A stretch of 64,000 nucleotides of DNA from Acetobacter farinalis (lineage in GTDB: Bacteria > Pseudomonadota > Alphaproteobacteria > Acetobacterales > Acetobacteraceae): NCBI RefSeq assembly GCF_026240015.1, contig NZ_JAPIUX010000001.1, positions 558,001 to 622,000 of the forward strand. The letters run 5' to 3'. This document shows, piece after piece, positions 42,175-51,309 of the stretch. The stretch's first letter is position 1. Each line of letters begins with the position of its first letter. A model generated the notes under the pieces. The model worked only from the letters and a program-made list of their open reading frames with translations. It made no database searches and was not told the DNA's origin. A program made the translations under genes and the position numbers.

Positions 42175-43446
42175 GTGAGCAGCATTCAGCCCGTAAGAGG
42201 AACGCACGACCTTATTGGGGAGCAGCAGCGCCGGCATGCCCATGTGGTCTCTGTCGCCCGCCATATTGCCGGTCTTTACGGGTTTGATGAATGGGCTACG
42301 CCTATTTTTGAGGAAACCCGCGTTTTCTCCCGCTCTCTGGGAGATACGTCCGATGTGGTGTCCAAGGAAATGTATTCCTTTGACGATCGGGATGGGGAAA
42401 GCCTGACCCTGCGTCCGGAAGGCACCGCCGCCATCTGCCGGGCGCTGGTGACAAACGGCCTGACCCAGTCCCTGCCGCAGAAGGTGTTTTATGCCGGACC
42501 GATGTTCCGGTACGAACGCCCGCAGAAGGGGCGGTATCGCCAGTTTCATCAGATTGGCGCGGAACTTCTGGGTGCTGCGGAACCGCTGGCCGATGCGGAG
42601 GCTATTGCTCTGGCATACCAGCTTCTGACAGCGCTTGGCGTTGCGGGGGATGTCACGCTGGAGCTGAACACGCTGGGGGATATGGCCAGCCGTGACGCAT
42701 GGCGGGCGGCGCTGGTGGCCTATTTCTCCGGGCACAAGGACAAGCTTTCAGAAGAAAGCCGGACACGGCTGGAAAAAAATCCACTGCGGATTCTGGACAG
42801 CAAGGACGCGGGAGACCGTGTTCTGGTTGCCGATGCGCCGATGATGGAGGAATTCCTGACGCCGGACGCACGGGTCTTCTGGGAGGGCCTGCGCCGCACG
42901 CTGGACGGGTTCGGGATTGCATACACCATCAACCCCAGCATTGTGCGCGGTCTGGATTACTACAATCACACGACCTTTGAGTTCGTGACGCGCCGCCTTG
43001 GTTCGCAGGGTACGTTGCTGGCTGGCGGGCGGTATGACGGGCTGGTGCAGCAGATGGGCGGGCCGGAAGTGCCCTCTATCGGCTGGGCAGCCGGGGTGGA
43101 ACGCCTCGCCATGCTGCTGGAGGCCGCTCCCGCCGCGCCGCGTTCCGTGGTGATTGTCCCCGTTGGCGCACCCGATGAGGCCGCCCTGCTGGGCATTCTG
43201 CAAACCCTGCGGCAGCAGGGCGTGCGGACGGAAATCGGGTATCGCGGTTCCCTGCGCAAGCGGATGGAGCGGGCTGGGAAGCAGAACGCCAGCCATGTGC
43301 TGTTCCTCGGGGATGATGAACTGGCGCGCGGCAGCTTCCGGGTCAAGAACATGGAAACGGGTGAAGAAGCCGAAGTCTCGCGCGAGACCCTGTTTTCCAA
43401 CGCAGCGAGCGTGTTTGCAAAAACGGGTGAGTCTGCTGCTCAATGA
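42175..43446 (+). CDS. hisS: Histidyl-tRNA synthetase
   Basis: 423 residues, class II aminoacyl-tRNA synthetase. Motif 1 region IQPVRGTHDLIGEQQ, motif 2 TLRPEGTAAICRA and MFRYERPQKGRYRQFHQIGAE, the histidine-specific VRGLDYYNHTTFEF and the motif 3 region PSIGWAAGVERLAMLL. The anticodon-binding domain follows (about 325-423). Start is GTG with GGAAAGAG upstream. The stop overlaps prfA by 4 bp. Confidence 0.97.
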   Translation: MSSIQPVRGTHDLIGEQQRRHAHVVSVARHIAGLYGFDEWATPIFEETRVFSRSLGDTSDVVSKEMYSFDDRDGESLTLRPEGTAAICRALVTNGLTQSLPQKVFYAGPMFRYERPQKGRYRQFHQIGAELLGAAEPLADAEAIALAYQLLTALGVAGDVTLELNTLGDMASRDAWRAALVAYFSGHKDKLSEESRTRLEKNPLRILDSKDAGDRVLVADAPMMEEFLTPDARVFWEGLRRTLDGFGIAYTINPSIVRGLDYYNHTTFEFVTRRLGSQGTLLAGGRYDGLVQQMGGPEVPSIGWAAGVERLAMLLEAAPAAPRSVVIVPVGAPDEAALLGILQTLRQQGVRTEIGYRGSLRKRMERAGKQNASHVLFLGDDELARGSFRVKNMETGEEAEVSRETLFSNAASVFAKTGESAAQ

Positions 43447-44501
43447 CTCTTGAAGAACGGTTGGACAGGATTGTTGGCCGGGCGCTGGAGCTGGAAGCCC
43501 TGCTGGCAAGTGGTGTGAGTGGAGAGGCGTTTACACAGGCTTCGCGCGAGTATGGGGAAATAGAGCCCGTTGTCTCGCGCATCAACGCGTTGCGGGCGGC
43601 GGAGCAGGAAGCACGGCAGGCGGAAGCGCTTCTGGCTGACCCGGAAATGAAAGAGCTGGCAGAAGCCGAGCTTGCGGAACTGCATGATACGCTGCCAAAG
43701 CTGCGGCAGGACGTGCGGCTTTCCATGCTGCCGCGTGATGCGGCGGATGAACGCAGCGCCATTCTGGAAGTGCGCCCCGCGGCAGGGGGGGATGAAGCCG
43801 CCCTGTTTGCCTCGGAACTGTTTGATCTTTATCGCCGGTATGCAGACCTGCGCGGCTGGCGCTTTTCCGTCATGGATTATGATGAAAGCGAACTGGGCGG
43901 CCTGCGCTGCGGCATTGCCGAAATTAGCGGCAAGGGCGTGTTCGCGCGCCTGAAATATGAATCCGGCGTGCACCGCGTGCAGCGTGTTCCCGCGACAGAA
44001 AGCCAGGGGCGTATCCACACATCAACCGTGACGGTGGCTGTGCTGCCTGAAGCGGAAGAAGTGGATGTCACCATTGATGACTCCGACCTGCGGATTGACG
44101 TCTATCGGGCGTCCGGCGCTGGCGGGCAGCATGTGAACAAAACGGAAAGCGCTGTCCGGATTACGCACATGCCCAGCGGCATTGTGGTGGCCATGCAGGA
44201 AGAGAAAAGCCAGCACAAGAACAAGGCGAAAGCCATGAAAATCCTGCGGGCGCGCCTCTATGAGCAGCAGCGCGCGCAGGCGCATGAATCCCGTGCGGCG
44301 GACAGGCGTTCACAGGTGGGAACGGGTGACAGGTCCGAGCGTATCCGCACCTACAATTTCCCTCAGGGGCGTGTCACGGACCATCGTGTCAATCTGACTC
44401 TCTACAAGATCGACCGCATCATGCTGGGTGAGATTGATGACTTTGTAGACGCCCTGACGCAGGAAGAGCAGGCAGCTCTTCTGGCCGCCGAGGGTCTGTA
44501 A
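43443..44501 (+). CDS. prfA: Peptide chain release factor 1
   Basis: 352 residues. It recognises UAA and UAG; the tripeptide appears as PAT in VPATESQGR. The peptidyl hydrolysis motif is GGQ in SGAGGQHVNKTESAVR, whose Gln is the target of PrmC. The N-terminal coiled coil is rich in Glu/Ala. It overlaps hisS by ATGA. PrmC is encoded next on this strand, but a reverse-strand gene intervenes. Confidence 0.97.
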   Translation: MTLEERLDRIVGRALELEALLASGVSGEAFTQASREYGEIEPVVSRINALRAAEQEARQAEALLADPEMKELAEAELAELHDTLPKLRQDVRLSMLPRDAADERSAILEVRPAAGGDEAALFASELFDLYRRYADLRGWRFSVMDYDESELGGLRCGIAEISGKGVFARLKYESGVHRVQRVPATESQGRIHTSTVTVAVLPEAEEVDVTIDDSDLRIDVYRASGAGGQHVNKTESAVRITHMPSGIVVAMQEEKSQHKNKAKAMKILRARLYEQQRAQAHESRAADRRSQVGTGDRSERIRTYNFPQGRVTDHRVNLTLYKIDRIMLGEIDDFVDALTQEEQAALLAAEGL

Positions 44502-44580
44502 GGGACGGCTTCCCCGCCTTGCGGGCCAGCCTTGCTGCGCTCTGACGGGGATGCGGGGCGCAGGGGCTTTTCCGGTGCCC

Positions 44581-45057
44581 TTAGCTGACCGGCATTGCGC
44601 AGACGTTGGACTGGCCCGGATGATGCTCCGCAGCCTCCGGGTCTTCCGGGTCATGCAGGAAGAATTCGGTGAAATTGTTGGACCCAAGCGCGTAGAAATG
44701 GTGGTGGTCAGGGTTGTGCAGGGTGCCGTCGCTATTGACCTCGTGGGTCTCAACCCGGCCTTCGGGCGTGCGGATCGTAATTTCACCGCAAAGCGTATAG
44801 GTGTGCTCAACCCGACCGGCGGGGGTGGTGACGTGGATGGTTTTTTCCGGTGTGCGGTCATCCAGCCTGATTGTGCCCGCGAGGGCACCGTCAATATAAA
44901 TGCGGGAGACTTCCGAGATTTCAGCATCAGCCTTGCCATCAGTCACCGTGAACTCACCTGCCAGTGCGGGTGTGGCACACAGCAGGGCTGTGAGAACGGC
45001 ACCGCAAATCGGCAGTGCCGTGCGAGGCAGGGAACTGGGGCTGAAAAAACGCATCAT
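44581..45057 (-). CDS. Unrecognised exported protein
   Basis: 158 residues. A clean signal peptide (ICGAVLTALLCATPALA, cut before GEFTVT) precedes a small, acidic, beta-rich domain with two Cys (TLCGE and the late SNVCAM) that could form a disulfide. A His-rich segment HNPDHHHFYALGSNN and an acidic/His stretch (DPEDPEAAEHHPG) might bind metal. I do not recognise the family. The gene lies antisense between prfA and prmC, 32 bp from the prmC start. Confidence 0.75.
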   Translation of the reverse strand: MMRFFSPSSLPRTALPICGAVLTALLCATPALAGEFTVTDGKADAEISEVSRIYIDGALAGTIRLDDRTPEKTIHVTTPAGRVEHTYTLCGEITIRTPEGRVETHEVNSDGTLHNPDHHHFYALGSNNFTEFFLHDPEDPEAAEHHPGQSNVCAMPVS

Positions 45058-45089
45058 GAAACCGGGACCGCTGACAGGAATGCACTCTT

Positions 45090-45977
45090 GTGACTAGAGC
45101 AGAAAACAATCAGGCCAGCCAGACTTTGGAACAACTTCTTGCTCTGGGCACCCGGCAACTGGCTGATGCCGGGATTGACTCTCCCCGGCGTGAGGCGCGG
45201 CTGCTGCTGATGTATGCTCTGGGGCTGACACCCGAGCAGATGCTCTCCCGCTCTCCGCAGGATCTGGTGCCGGAGCAGCCTTTTCTGGCGTATCTGGCGC
45301 GCCGTGTGCAGCGTGAGCCAATGGCGTTCATTACCGGCAATCAGGGCTTCTGGACGCTGGATCTGGCTGTTTCTCCCGCCACACTGGTGCCGCGGGGGGA
45401 TAGTGAGACGCTGCTGTCCTGCCTGCTGGATTATTGCCCTGAACCACAGGCCCCCAAAGCCATGCTGGATCTGGGCACCGGCACGGGGTGCCTGCTGCTG
45501 GCCGCGCTGGTGGAATACCCGCAGGCATGGGGCATTGGCGTGGATATCAACCCGGATGCCGCCCTCCTTGCGCAGGGGAATGCGCAGAGATGCGGGCTGG
45601 CCGAGCGGGCGCTTTTTATGGCCGGGGTGTGGGATAATGCCCTGCATGGACAGCGCTTTGATGTCGTGCTGAGCAACCCCCCCTACATTCCCACGGGGGA
45701 TCTTGCCGGCCTGATGCCGGAAGTGCGCCTGCATGAGCCTCTGGCCGCGCTGGATGGCGGGGCGGATGGTATGGAGGCTTATCGGGTTCTGTGTGCCCGC
45801 CTGCCGTACCTGCTGGCGGAAGGCGGGATTGCCGTTTTTGAGATCGGTATCGGGCAGGGGGAGGATCTGCGCGTGATCGCGCAGGCGGCGGGCCTTGAGG
45901 TGCTGGAGATTCGGTCAGATTTTGGTGATGTGCCCAGAGCCGCCGTTTTGCGGGTCTGTCCTGACAAGGGCGTATAA
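45090..45977 (+). CDS. prmC: Release-factor glutamine methyltransferase PrmC (HemK)
   Basis: 295 residues. It methylates the GGQ glutamine of release factors. The N-terminal helical domain has SPRREARLLLMYALG. The SAM site is MLDLGTGTGCLLLAAL, and the catalytic motif NPPY lies in LSNPPYIPTGDL. The tail EVLEIRSDFGDVPRA is typical. Start is GTG. The DUF4167 gene follows after 248 bp. Confidence 0.95.
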   Translation: MTRAENNQASQTLEQLLALGTRQLADAGIDSPRREARLLLMYALGLTPEQMLSRSPQDLVPEQPFLAYLARRVQREPMAFITGNQGFWTLDLAVSPATLVPRGDSETLLSCLLDYCPEPQAPKAMLDLGTGTGCLLLAALVEYPQAWGIGVDINPDAALLAQGNAQRCGLAERALFMAGVWDNALHGQRFDVVLSNPPYIPTGDLAGLMPEVRLHEPLAALDGGADGMEAYRVLCARLPYLLAEGGIAVFEIGIGQGEDLRVIAQAAGLEVLEIRSDFGDVPRAAVLRVCPDKGV

Positions 45978-46225
45978 AAAACAGGTTGGCTTTATGTGGG
46001 CACGTTGCTATTGTTCTCAAAGCTTATCCTTTAGGTAGCGATGGTCTTTTTTAGCCGCCACCCGGACAAGCCATGGGGCTTTTCACTCAGCAGCGGTTTC
46101 TCTGCGCTGGATTAAGCCCGTTCCGAAAGACAATTCGGCCTTCAGTCAGGAAACGCGTCTTAACACTACCCTTGGACTGTTTCTTCATGCGGAATGCCAT
46201 GAACAGGAAAGTGCTGCGATAGCTC
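45978..46225. other. Intergenic region between prmC and the DUF4167 gene
   Basis: 248 bp with mixed composition. Only short chance frames occur on either strand. No clear terminator, promoter or structured RNA is seen; a promoter for the DUF4167 gene is likely in it. Confidence 0.4.
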
Positions 46226-46669
46226 ATGAATGTAAAACGGATGCGACCCAGAAATCATCGCTCCAGCGGTGGGGGTGGTGGCACTTCCCGGCATCTGAAT
46301 GGTCAGATCCCGATGAACCGAAACCATGTTTTCGATAGCCACGGACCGGATGTCCGTGTGCGTGGGACAGCCCAGCAGCTTTTTGAAAAATATCTTCAAC
46401 ATGGTCGTGATGCGACTGGCGCAGGGGACCGTGTGGCGGCTGAAGCCTATTTCCAGCATGCCGAGCATTATTTCCGCATCATGAACGCCATGGCGCAGGC
46501 AGCTCAGCAGAGCCAGCAGGAGCGTGCTGAACGTCAGGCTGTCCGCCAGTCAGCAAGCCGCTCACAAGCCAGTGGCGCGGACGAGATGGAAGATAACCGT
46601 CAGGACGCAGAAGACGCTCAGCAGCCTTATGGCGAAGCGGACCCGCAGCCGGAACTTTCTGAAAACTGA
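46226..46669 (+). CDS. DUF4167 family protein
   Basis: 147 residues. Basic, Gly-rich N terminus (MRPRNHRSSGGGGGTSRH), then the conserved block VRGTAQQLFEKYLQHGRDA and DRVAAEAYFQHAEHYFRIMN (about 45-88), followed by a Gln/Ala/Glu-rich disordered tail. This is DUF4167, an alphaproteobacterial family usually next to prmC; the N terminus looks nucleic-acid binding. Function unknown. Confidence 0.9.
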   Translation: MNVKRMRPRNHRSSGGGGGTSRHLNGQIPMNRNHVFDSHGPDVRVRGTAQQLFEKYLQHGRDATGAGDRVAAEAYFQHAEHYFRIMNAMAQAAQQSQQERAERQAVRQSASRSQASGADEMEDNRQDAEDAQQPYGEADPQPELSEN

Positions 46670-46683
46670 GAAAACTTCCCGAC

Positions 46684-46711
46684 CTTCAGTCCGCTTTGCT
46701 GCGGGCTGAAG
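46684..46711 (+). terminator. Hairpin after the DUF4167 gene
   Basis: CTTCAGTCCGC (46684-46694) pairs with GCGGGCTGAAG (46701-46711) including one G-T pair, 6-base loop. No T tract, so a Rho-independent function is doubtful. Confidence 0.5.
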
Positions 46712-46730
46712 AACCGGGGAGGGATCTGCT

Positions 46731-46753
46731 CCATGCTGATCTGCTCAGCATGG
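46731..46753. repeat. Perfect 9-bp inverted repeat upstream of the tRNA locus
   Basis: CCATGCTGA (46731-46739) and TCAGCATGG (46745-46753) with a 5-base loop TCTGC, 20 bp after the previous hairpin. Its role is unknown; it could belong to a structured 3' end or small RNA. Confidence 0.7.
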
Positions 46754-46909
46754 AAACAGCGTGCGCGCCTGTCCTGTAGGATGCGCGCAGCATGACCATG
46801 AGCATGCTTTTATAGGAAAAAAACCGAACCCTTGTGAAACCAGAAGCAGGAAGCCTGTATAAGCTTTATGAAAGCTATAGAGGATAACTGCTTGATTTTT
46901 AAGGAAAGA

Positions 46910-46984
46910 TGGTAGCGGCGGACGGATTTGAACCGCCGACCAAGGGATTATGATTCCCCTGCTCTACCGCTGAGCTACGCCGCC
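46910..46984 (-). tRNA. tRNA with anticodon CAU, probably elongator tRNA-Met
   Basis: 75 nt with encoded CCA (46912-46910). The acceptor begins GGCGGCG (46984-46978) and pairs with CGCCGCT, giving a G-U end pair. The anticodon loop ATCATAA has CAU, and the T loop GTTCAAATC is normal. An initiator is excluded because the first pair is not a C-A mismatch and the anticodon stem lacks the three G-C pairs pattern. tRNA-Ile2 (CAU read as lysidine) remains an alternative. Confidence 0.9.
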
Positions 46985-47072
46985 ATCGTTCGGTGGAGGT
47001 GATCTACTATCGGGAGGGGGAGGCCGTCAAGACGTGTGCGCTGAATTTGTTACAAAAAATGCGCAGCCGCCT

Positions 47073-47531
47073 TTACTGGTCCAGATTTCCGCCCCCGAAA
47101 ATATAGTTGCTGACCTGCTGCTCCAGGCTGGAGGGTTCCAGCGTATGCGTCATCATGGTGCCGGGTGCGACCGTGGTGTGGGATGTCCCGGGCTCGATAA
47201 CCAGTGCGTTATCGGATGAGAGAGTGGTGCTGCCGATTGTCAGCAGGCTGTCTTCAGGCAGTTTGAGGTCTGCATTCAGGCGGAACCGCACGATGGCCAT
47301 CTGGGAGACCGGGTCCAGGGTGATGGAGGAAACCCGGCCGACACTCACTCCGGCAAGATTCACATCCGCACCACGGTTCAGGCCGTTGGCAGAGACAAAG
47401 CGTGCGGAAAGATCATACCGCTCCAGCCCCGGAGCGGTCTGGGTCGCACGGGCATACAGGGCAAAAGCCAGAGTGCCCGCCAGGACAGCCCCGCTGAAGA
47501 TACTCGCACCTGCGCGGCCGCGTCCAATCAT
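47073..47531 (-). CDS. MlaD-type MCE-domain protein
   Basis: 152 residues, the length of MlaD. One N-terminal membrane helix (about 9-27) is followed by one MCE domain: YDLSARFVSANGLNRGADVNLAGVSVGRVSSITLD and a ADLKLPEDSLLTIGSTTL segment. MlaD hexamers bind phospholipid in the MlaFEDB transporter that keeps outer-membrane asymmetry. The gene is alone here; mlaE and mlaF are not adjacent. GGAG lies 10 nt upstream. Confidence 0.88.
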   Translation of the reverse strand: MIGRGRAGASIFSGAVLAGTLAFALYARATQTAPGLERYDLSARFVSANGLNRGADVNLAGVSVGRVSSITLDPVSQMAIVRFRLNADLKLPEDSLLTIGSTTLSSDNALVIEPGTSHTTVAPGTMMTHTLEPSSLEQQVSNYIFGGGNLDQ

Positions 47532-47658
47532 GCTCTACATTCTCCGTTTGTGCTTCTGTGGCCGTCTGGCCCGGTTCCATCAATGCTTGCAGCACGTAAG
47601 CACATGGTGCAAGGACAACCTTCTTTCATCGTGCGGTCAGATCAGGGGTTTGTGACAG

Positions 47659-48507
47659 GTGTCTTTCTTTCAGGCGATGATCATAGCGCTTCTGCAAGGG
47701 GCTACAGAGCTTTTTCCAGTGAGCAGTTTGGGGCATGCCGTGGTCCTGCCGGCGCTCCTGCACTGGTCTTTTGATCAGCATGCGCCAGCCTTCCTGCCTT
47801 TTCTGGTCATGCTGCATCTTGGCACGTCCATCGCGCTGCTGATTTTTTTCTGGAAAGACTGGTCAGCCCTGTTCCTGGGTGCGCTGGGCGGCGCGGGCCG
47901 TCGCGTGCAGAGGGAGAGCCTGCATATCCTTCTCCTGCTGGTGGTGGCCACCATCCCGGCTGTGGTGATTGGCGGGTTGTTCGAGCATATGCTGCGCAGC
48001 CTGTTCGGCTCTGCTCCGGCGGCGGCTGTCTTTCTGTTCCTGAACGGTTTGATGCTGCTGCTGGCAGAAAGGCTGCGGGGGCTTTCAGGGCGCAAAAATG
48101 TGCAGACGGTGGCGGATATGACCACCAAGGATGCGCTGGTGATTGGCGTGTTCCAGTGCATTGCCTTTTTCCCCGGCTTTTCCCGTTCGGGAGCAACAAT
48201 CTGCGGCGGGCTGCTCCGTGGGTTGCGGCATGATACCGCCGCCCGCTTTTCGTTCCTGATGGCTGAGCCTGTCATTCTCGCGGCAACGGTGCGTGAGGCC
48301 TTCAAGCTTCGCTCGGCCCCGCCGGACCCGGCTCAACTGCATCTGGCGCTGATTGCCGCTGTTGTTGCGGGGTGCACGGCCTTTGTCAGCACGGCTTTCC
48401 TGATGCGCTATTTCCGTGATCATGATAGATGGGCGCTCTCTCCGTTTGCCTATTACTGCATGGCGGCCGGAGCGATCGCGACTATAATTTTTCATTTCTA
48501 TGCGTAA
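47659..48507 (+). CDS. uppP: Undecaprenyl-diphosphatase UppP (BacA)
   Basis: 282 residues, polytopic. It dephosphorylates undecaprenyl diphosphate to recycle the lipid carrier of peptidoglycan and polysaccharides. First motif ALLQGATELFPVSSLGHAVVLP near the N terminus (E and S/H conserved) and second motif FFPGFSRSGATICGG near residue 170. The GTG start gives the family beginning MSFFQAM; its ribosome site is weak. Confidence 0.94.
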   Translation: MSFFQAMIIALLQGATELFPVSSLGHAVVLPALLHWSFDQHAPAFLPFLVMLHLGTSIALLIFFWKDWSALFLGALGGAGRRVQRESLHILLLLVVATIPAVVIGGLFEHMLRSLFGSAPAAAVFLFLNGLMLLLAERLRGLSGRKNVQTVADMTTKDALVIGVFQCIAFFPGFSRSGATICGGLLRGLRHDTAARFSFLMAEPVILAATVREAFKLRSAPPDPAQLHLALIAAVVAGCTAFVSTAFLMRYFRDHDRWALSPFAYYCMAAGAIATIIFHFYA

Positions 48508-48552
48508 ACGAAAAGCCTGACTTATATCAGGCGCTGGTTCATGATGCATTGG

Positions 48553-48578
48553 CGGGCCGGGTCGGACACTCCGGCCCG
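48553..48578 (+). terminator. Hairpin between uppP and the permease gene
   Basis: CGGGCCGG (48553-48560) pairs with CCGGCCCG (48571-48578), 10-base loop, followed by GTTTCTGG. A plausible uppP terminator with a short T tract. Confidence 0.55.
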
Positions 48579-48607
48579 GTTTCTGGTTGGAGGTTACACA
48601 GGCTCTC

Positions 48608-50140
48608 ATGGGGATTTCATCCTGCCCGGATACAGGGCGGTCTCGTCGCAAATCACTTGAGAGAATCGAGCGGGAAAACAGCGCTCAACGGCTGAAGAGA
48701 ACGCTCGGGCCTGTGCAGCTCACCATGCTGGGGGTGGGCTCCACCATCGGGGCTGGCATTTATGTCATGACGGGTACGGCTGCTGCGAATTATGCAGGGC
48801 CTTCCATTCTGCTCTCATTTATCGTGGCCGGTCTGGCCTGCCTGTTTACGGCTCTTTCTTATGGTGAGCTGGCGTCCGCCATGCCGGTTTCAGGCTCGGC
48901 CTATACCTACGCCTATGTGTCCATGGGCGAGGCCTGTGCCTGGGGGGTGGGGTGGCTCCTGCTGCTTGAATACGGCATTTCCTGCGCGGGTGTGGCCGCA
49001 GGGTTTTCGGGCTATGCTGTCAGCCTTCTTCAGGATTTTGGCATACAGGTGCCGCATGCGCTGGCCACTACCACCCTGGAGGTCACGTTCGACAAGGCCG
49101 GGCGGCATATCTCCGGTGCGGGGCAGGTGGATCTGGTAGGCGCCTTTTCCATTCTTGTGGTGACGGGCCTGCTGATTCTGGGCGTCAAGGAATCCCTGCG
49201 GATCAATACCGCCATTGTCTTCCTCAAAGTGGGCGTTCTGGCGGTGTTTGTGGCGTTTGGTATCTGGGAAATTCACCCGGCTTACTGGACACCGTTCATT
49301 CCGCCGCATGAAGACGGGTTCCGCTACGGTATTCCCGGAATTTTCCGCGCGGCGTCCATCATATTTTTTGCCTATGTGGGGTTTGAAGCGGTCTCGACAG
49401 CCTCATCTGAAGCACGAAACCCGCGGCGGGATATTCCGGTAGGCATTATCCTCTCCCTGCTGCTCTGCACGGCCGTATACATGATTGTGGCCGCTGTTCT
49501 GATTGGTGTCGTGCCGTGGAAGCTGCTGGATGTGGCAGACCCTCTGGCTGTGGCCGTGAATGCCATGCATCAGCCATGGCTTGCGTTTTTTGTAAAAATC
49601 GGGGCCGTGATCGGCCTGTGTTCCGTGCTGTTTGGCCTGCTTTACGCGCAAAGCCGCATTTTTTTCGCAATGGCGGAAGATGGCCTGCTCATGCCGCTGT
49701 TCAGCAAGCTGCATCCGCGCTTCAGCACCCCGTGGATAGGGACTATCCTGCTGGGCGTTGTGGTGGCTATCGCGACAGCAACGCTGCCTATTGATGTGAT
49801 TGGTGATCTGGTGAGCCTCGGCACGGCCACGGCTTTCGGGATTGTCTGCTTTACCGTGATCTGGGTCCGGAACACGGCGCCGGACTTCCCCCGCACGTTC
49901 AGTGTGCCGGGGGGCGGTTTTACGGTGAAAGGCATCTGGATTGGATATGCCCCTCTGCTGGGCATCCTGTTCTGCCTGATTATGGCTGCACCACTGTTTG
50001 TTGATATGATTTTCGCGCTCTTTTCGGGTGACCCTGTCCCTGCGACGCTGCTTGTTCTCTATAGTCTCTGCGGCTGGGCCAGCTACCGCTTTTACGGGCG
50101 GAAACACTCCCGCCTTGGGCGCGAGCTGGCGGCGGACTGA
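48608..50140 (+). CDS. Amino-acid permease, APC superfamily (cationic amino acid transporter type)
   Basis: 510 residues, about 12 membrane helices. The first helix has MLGVGSTIGAGIYVMTGTAAANYAGPS, the substrate-binding GxG motif of APC transporters. VGFEAVSTASSEARNPRRDIPVGI (helix 6 and following) is typical of the CAT/YhdG group. Substrate is inferred only as amino acids. The ATG at 48608 is preferred; a TTG at 48587 lies inside the GGAGG ribosome site. Confidence 0.9.
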   Translation: MGISSCPDTGRSRRKSLERIERENSAQRLKRTLGPVQLTMLGVGSTIGAGIYVMTGTAAANYAGPSILLSFIVAGLACLFTALSYGELASAMPVSGSAYTYAYVSMGEACAWGVGWLLLLEYGISCAGVAAGFSGYAVSLLQDFGIQVPHALATTTLEVTFDKAGRHISGAGQVDLVGAFSILVVTGLLILGVKESLRINTAIVFLKVGVLAVFVAFGIWEIHPAYWTPFIPPHEDGFRYGIPGIFRAASIIFFAYVGFEAVSTASSEARNPRRDIPVGIILSLLLCTAVYMIVAAVLIGVVPWKLLDVADPLAVAVNAMHQPWLAFFVKIGAVIGLCSVLFGLLYAQSRIFFAMAEDGLLMPLFSKLHPRFSTPWIGTILLGVVVAIATATLPIDVIGDLVSLGTATAFGIVCFTVIWVRNTAPDFPRTFSVPGGGFTVKGIWIGYAPLLGILFCLIMAAPLFVDMIFALFSGDPVPATLLVLYSLCGWASYRFYGRKHSRLGRELAAD

Positions 50141-50190
50141 GGGGTTAGCCGGGCTGGCGGATGCAGCCCGGCCTTCAAGTCTTCAGGGCG

Positions 50191-51309
50191 TCAATCGTTC
50201 AGGGGGTAGGAGGCCAGCAGGCGCTTCTGCTGCCGCCACAGGCGCACACCGTGCCATAGCCCGCTGGATTTCCAGCCTTCCTTTTTCTTCTTCGCCCCGA
50301 TACGGAATGTTTCCCGGTAATGGTGAAACTGGGCCGCATAGGCTTCACGCAGCGTGGTTCTGGAATCCCAGATATGGGTGGCTTCCGAACCCACGCCGTT
50401 GATTTCGATGATCTCGAAGTTCTCACCCCGTTTCAGGGCGTCAACAGACTCGAATTTCACATCGATCCGGCCAAAATGAAAATCAGGAATATCCTGCATG
50501 ATCTCGTCCACCCGCGTGACCAGAGCGGGGGTGATGTCGGCCGCGCCATTATGAAAAATGGCCCCCTTGCAGTGGTTACCGGCAAAAACGAGATCCAGCG
50601 TTTCTCCCGCAGCCAGCACCTCATTCAGGCGGGCGTGCAGGCGGGGGGTGTAAATATGGAGCAGGAGGCTGGTGCGCGGGTCCTGTTTGAGCAGATCCAG
50701 CACGGTGGCGTGGCCATTGCCGACCAGTGTGGGGATGTCCTTGTAAGTCAGTGAGGAAATTTCGCCACGCGGGCTGTCGGGGTGGCGGATATAGAACAGT
50801 CCCGCCTCATGCCTGTAGGGAATCAGCCGCTGGAGAACCAGCTTGATCTGGCGCGGAAAGGCCGCCAGAGCGGCGCTCAGTTCGGCTTCCGTGCGGGCCA
50901 GTTTTACGCCGGTGCCGTTGCAGCCGATATCGGGTTTGACCACAACGGGCACGCTCAGCCCCTTGGCGGTCATGGCGTCCAGTGCGCGGTGTGTATCGTC
51001 CGTGCCGGTTGTCAGGGTGACGTAGGGCGCAATCCAGCGGGATGCGATGCTGCCTGCCATATCCAGAATGCCGCTCTTGCTCTCACCACACAGGCCACCG
51101 GTTTCAATGCGCGGGTTGGCGGCTGTGGGTGTGCTGAAATCTCCATACCGGATACCCAGAAGAATCCAGTACAGGACAACAGGCGTGTAGAACGCCCAGC
51201 CGGGCCAGAATTCAAAGCTGGAGAGAGGGGAGGCGGGCTTGCCTTTGGCTGCCTCTGAGGGTGTGGAAAGCGCAGCGTGAGCCTGAGAGGGGTTGGGCAG
51301 GTAGGTCAT
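50191..51309 (-). CDS. ATP-grasp family protein with N-terminal hydrophobic segment
   Basis: 372 residues. A short aromatic-rich hydrophobic stretch lies at about 36-53 (GWAFYTPVVLYWILLGI). The ATP-grasp fold follows: PVVVKPDIGCNGTGV (121-135), LVLQRLIPY, RIDVKFES (281-288) and the Mg-binding IIEINGVGSEATH (300-312), a D-Ala-D-Ala ligase-like pattern. Such enzymes join a carboxylate to an amine via acyl phosphate; the substrate is unknown. ATGA overlap with the upstream DedA gene shows translational coupling. The tail is basic. Confidence 0.82.
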   Translation of the reverse strand: MTYLPNPSQAHAALSTPSEAAKGKPASPLSSFEFWPGWAFYTPVVLYWILLGIRYGDFSTPTAANPRIETGGLCGESKSGILDMAGSIASRWIAPYVTLTTGTDDTHRALDAMTAKGLSVPVVVKPDIGCNGTGVKLARTEAELSAALAAFPRQIKLVLQRLIPYRHEAGLFYIRHPDSPRGEISSLTYKDIPTLVGNGHATVLDLLKQDPRTSLLLHIYTPRLHARLNEVLAAGETLDLVFAGNHCKGAIFHNGAADITPALVTRVDEIMQDIPDFHFGRIDVKFESVDALKRGENFEIIEINGVGSEATHIWDSRTTLREAYAAQFHHYRETFRIGAKKKKEGWKSSGLWHGVRLWRQQKRLLASYPLND

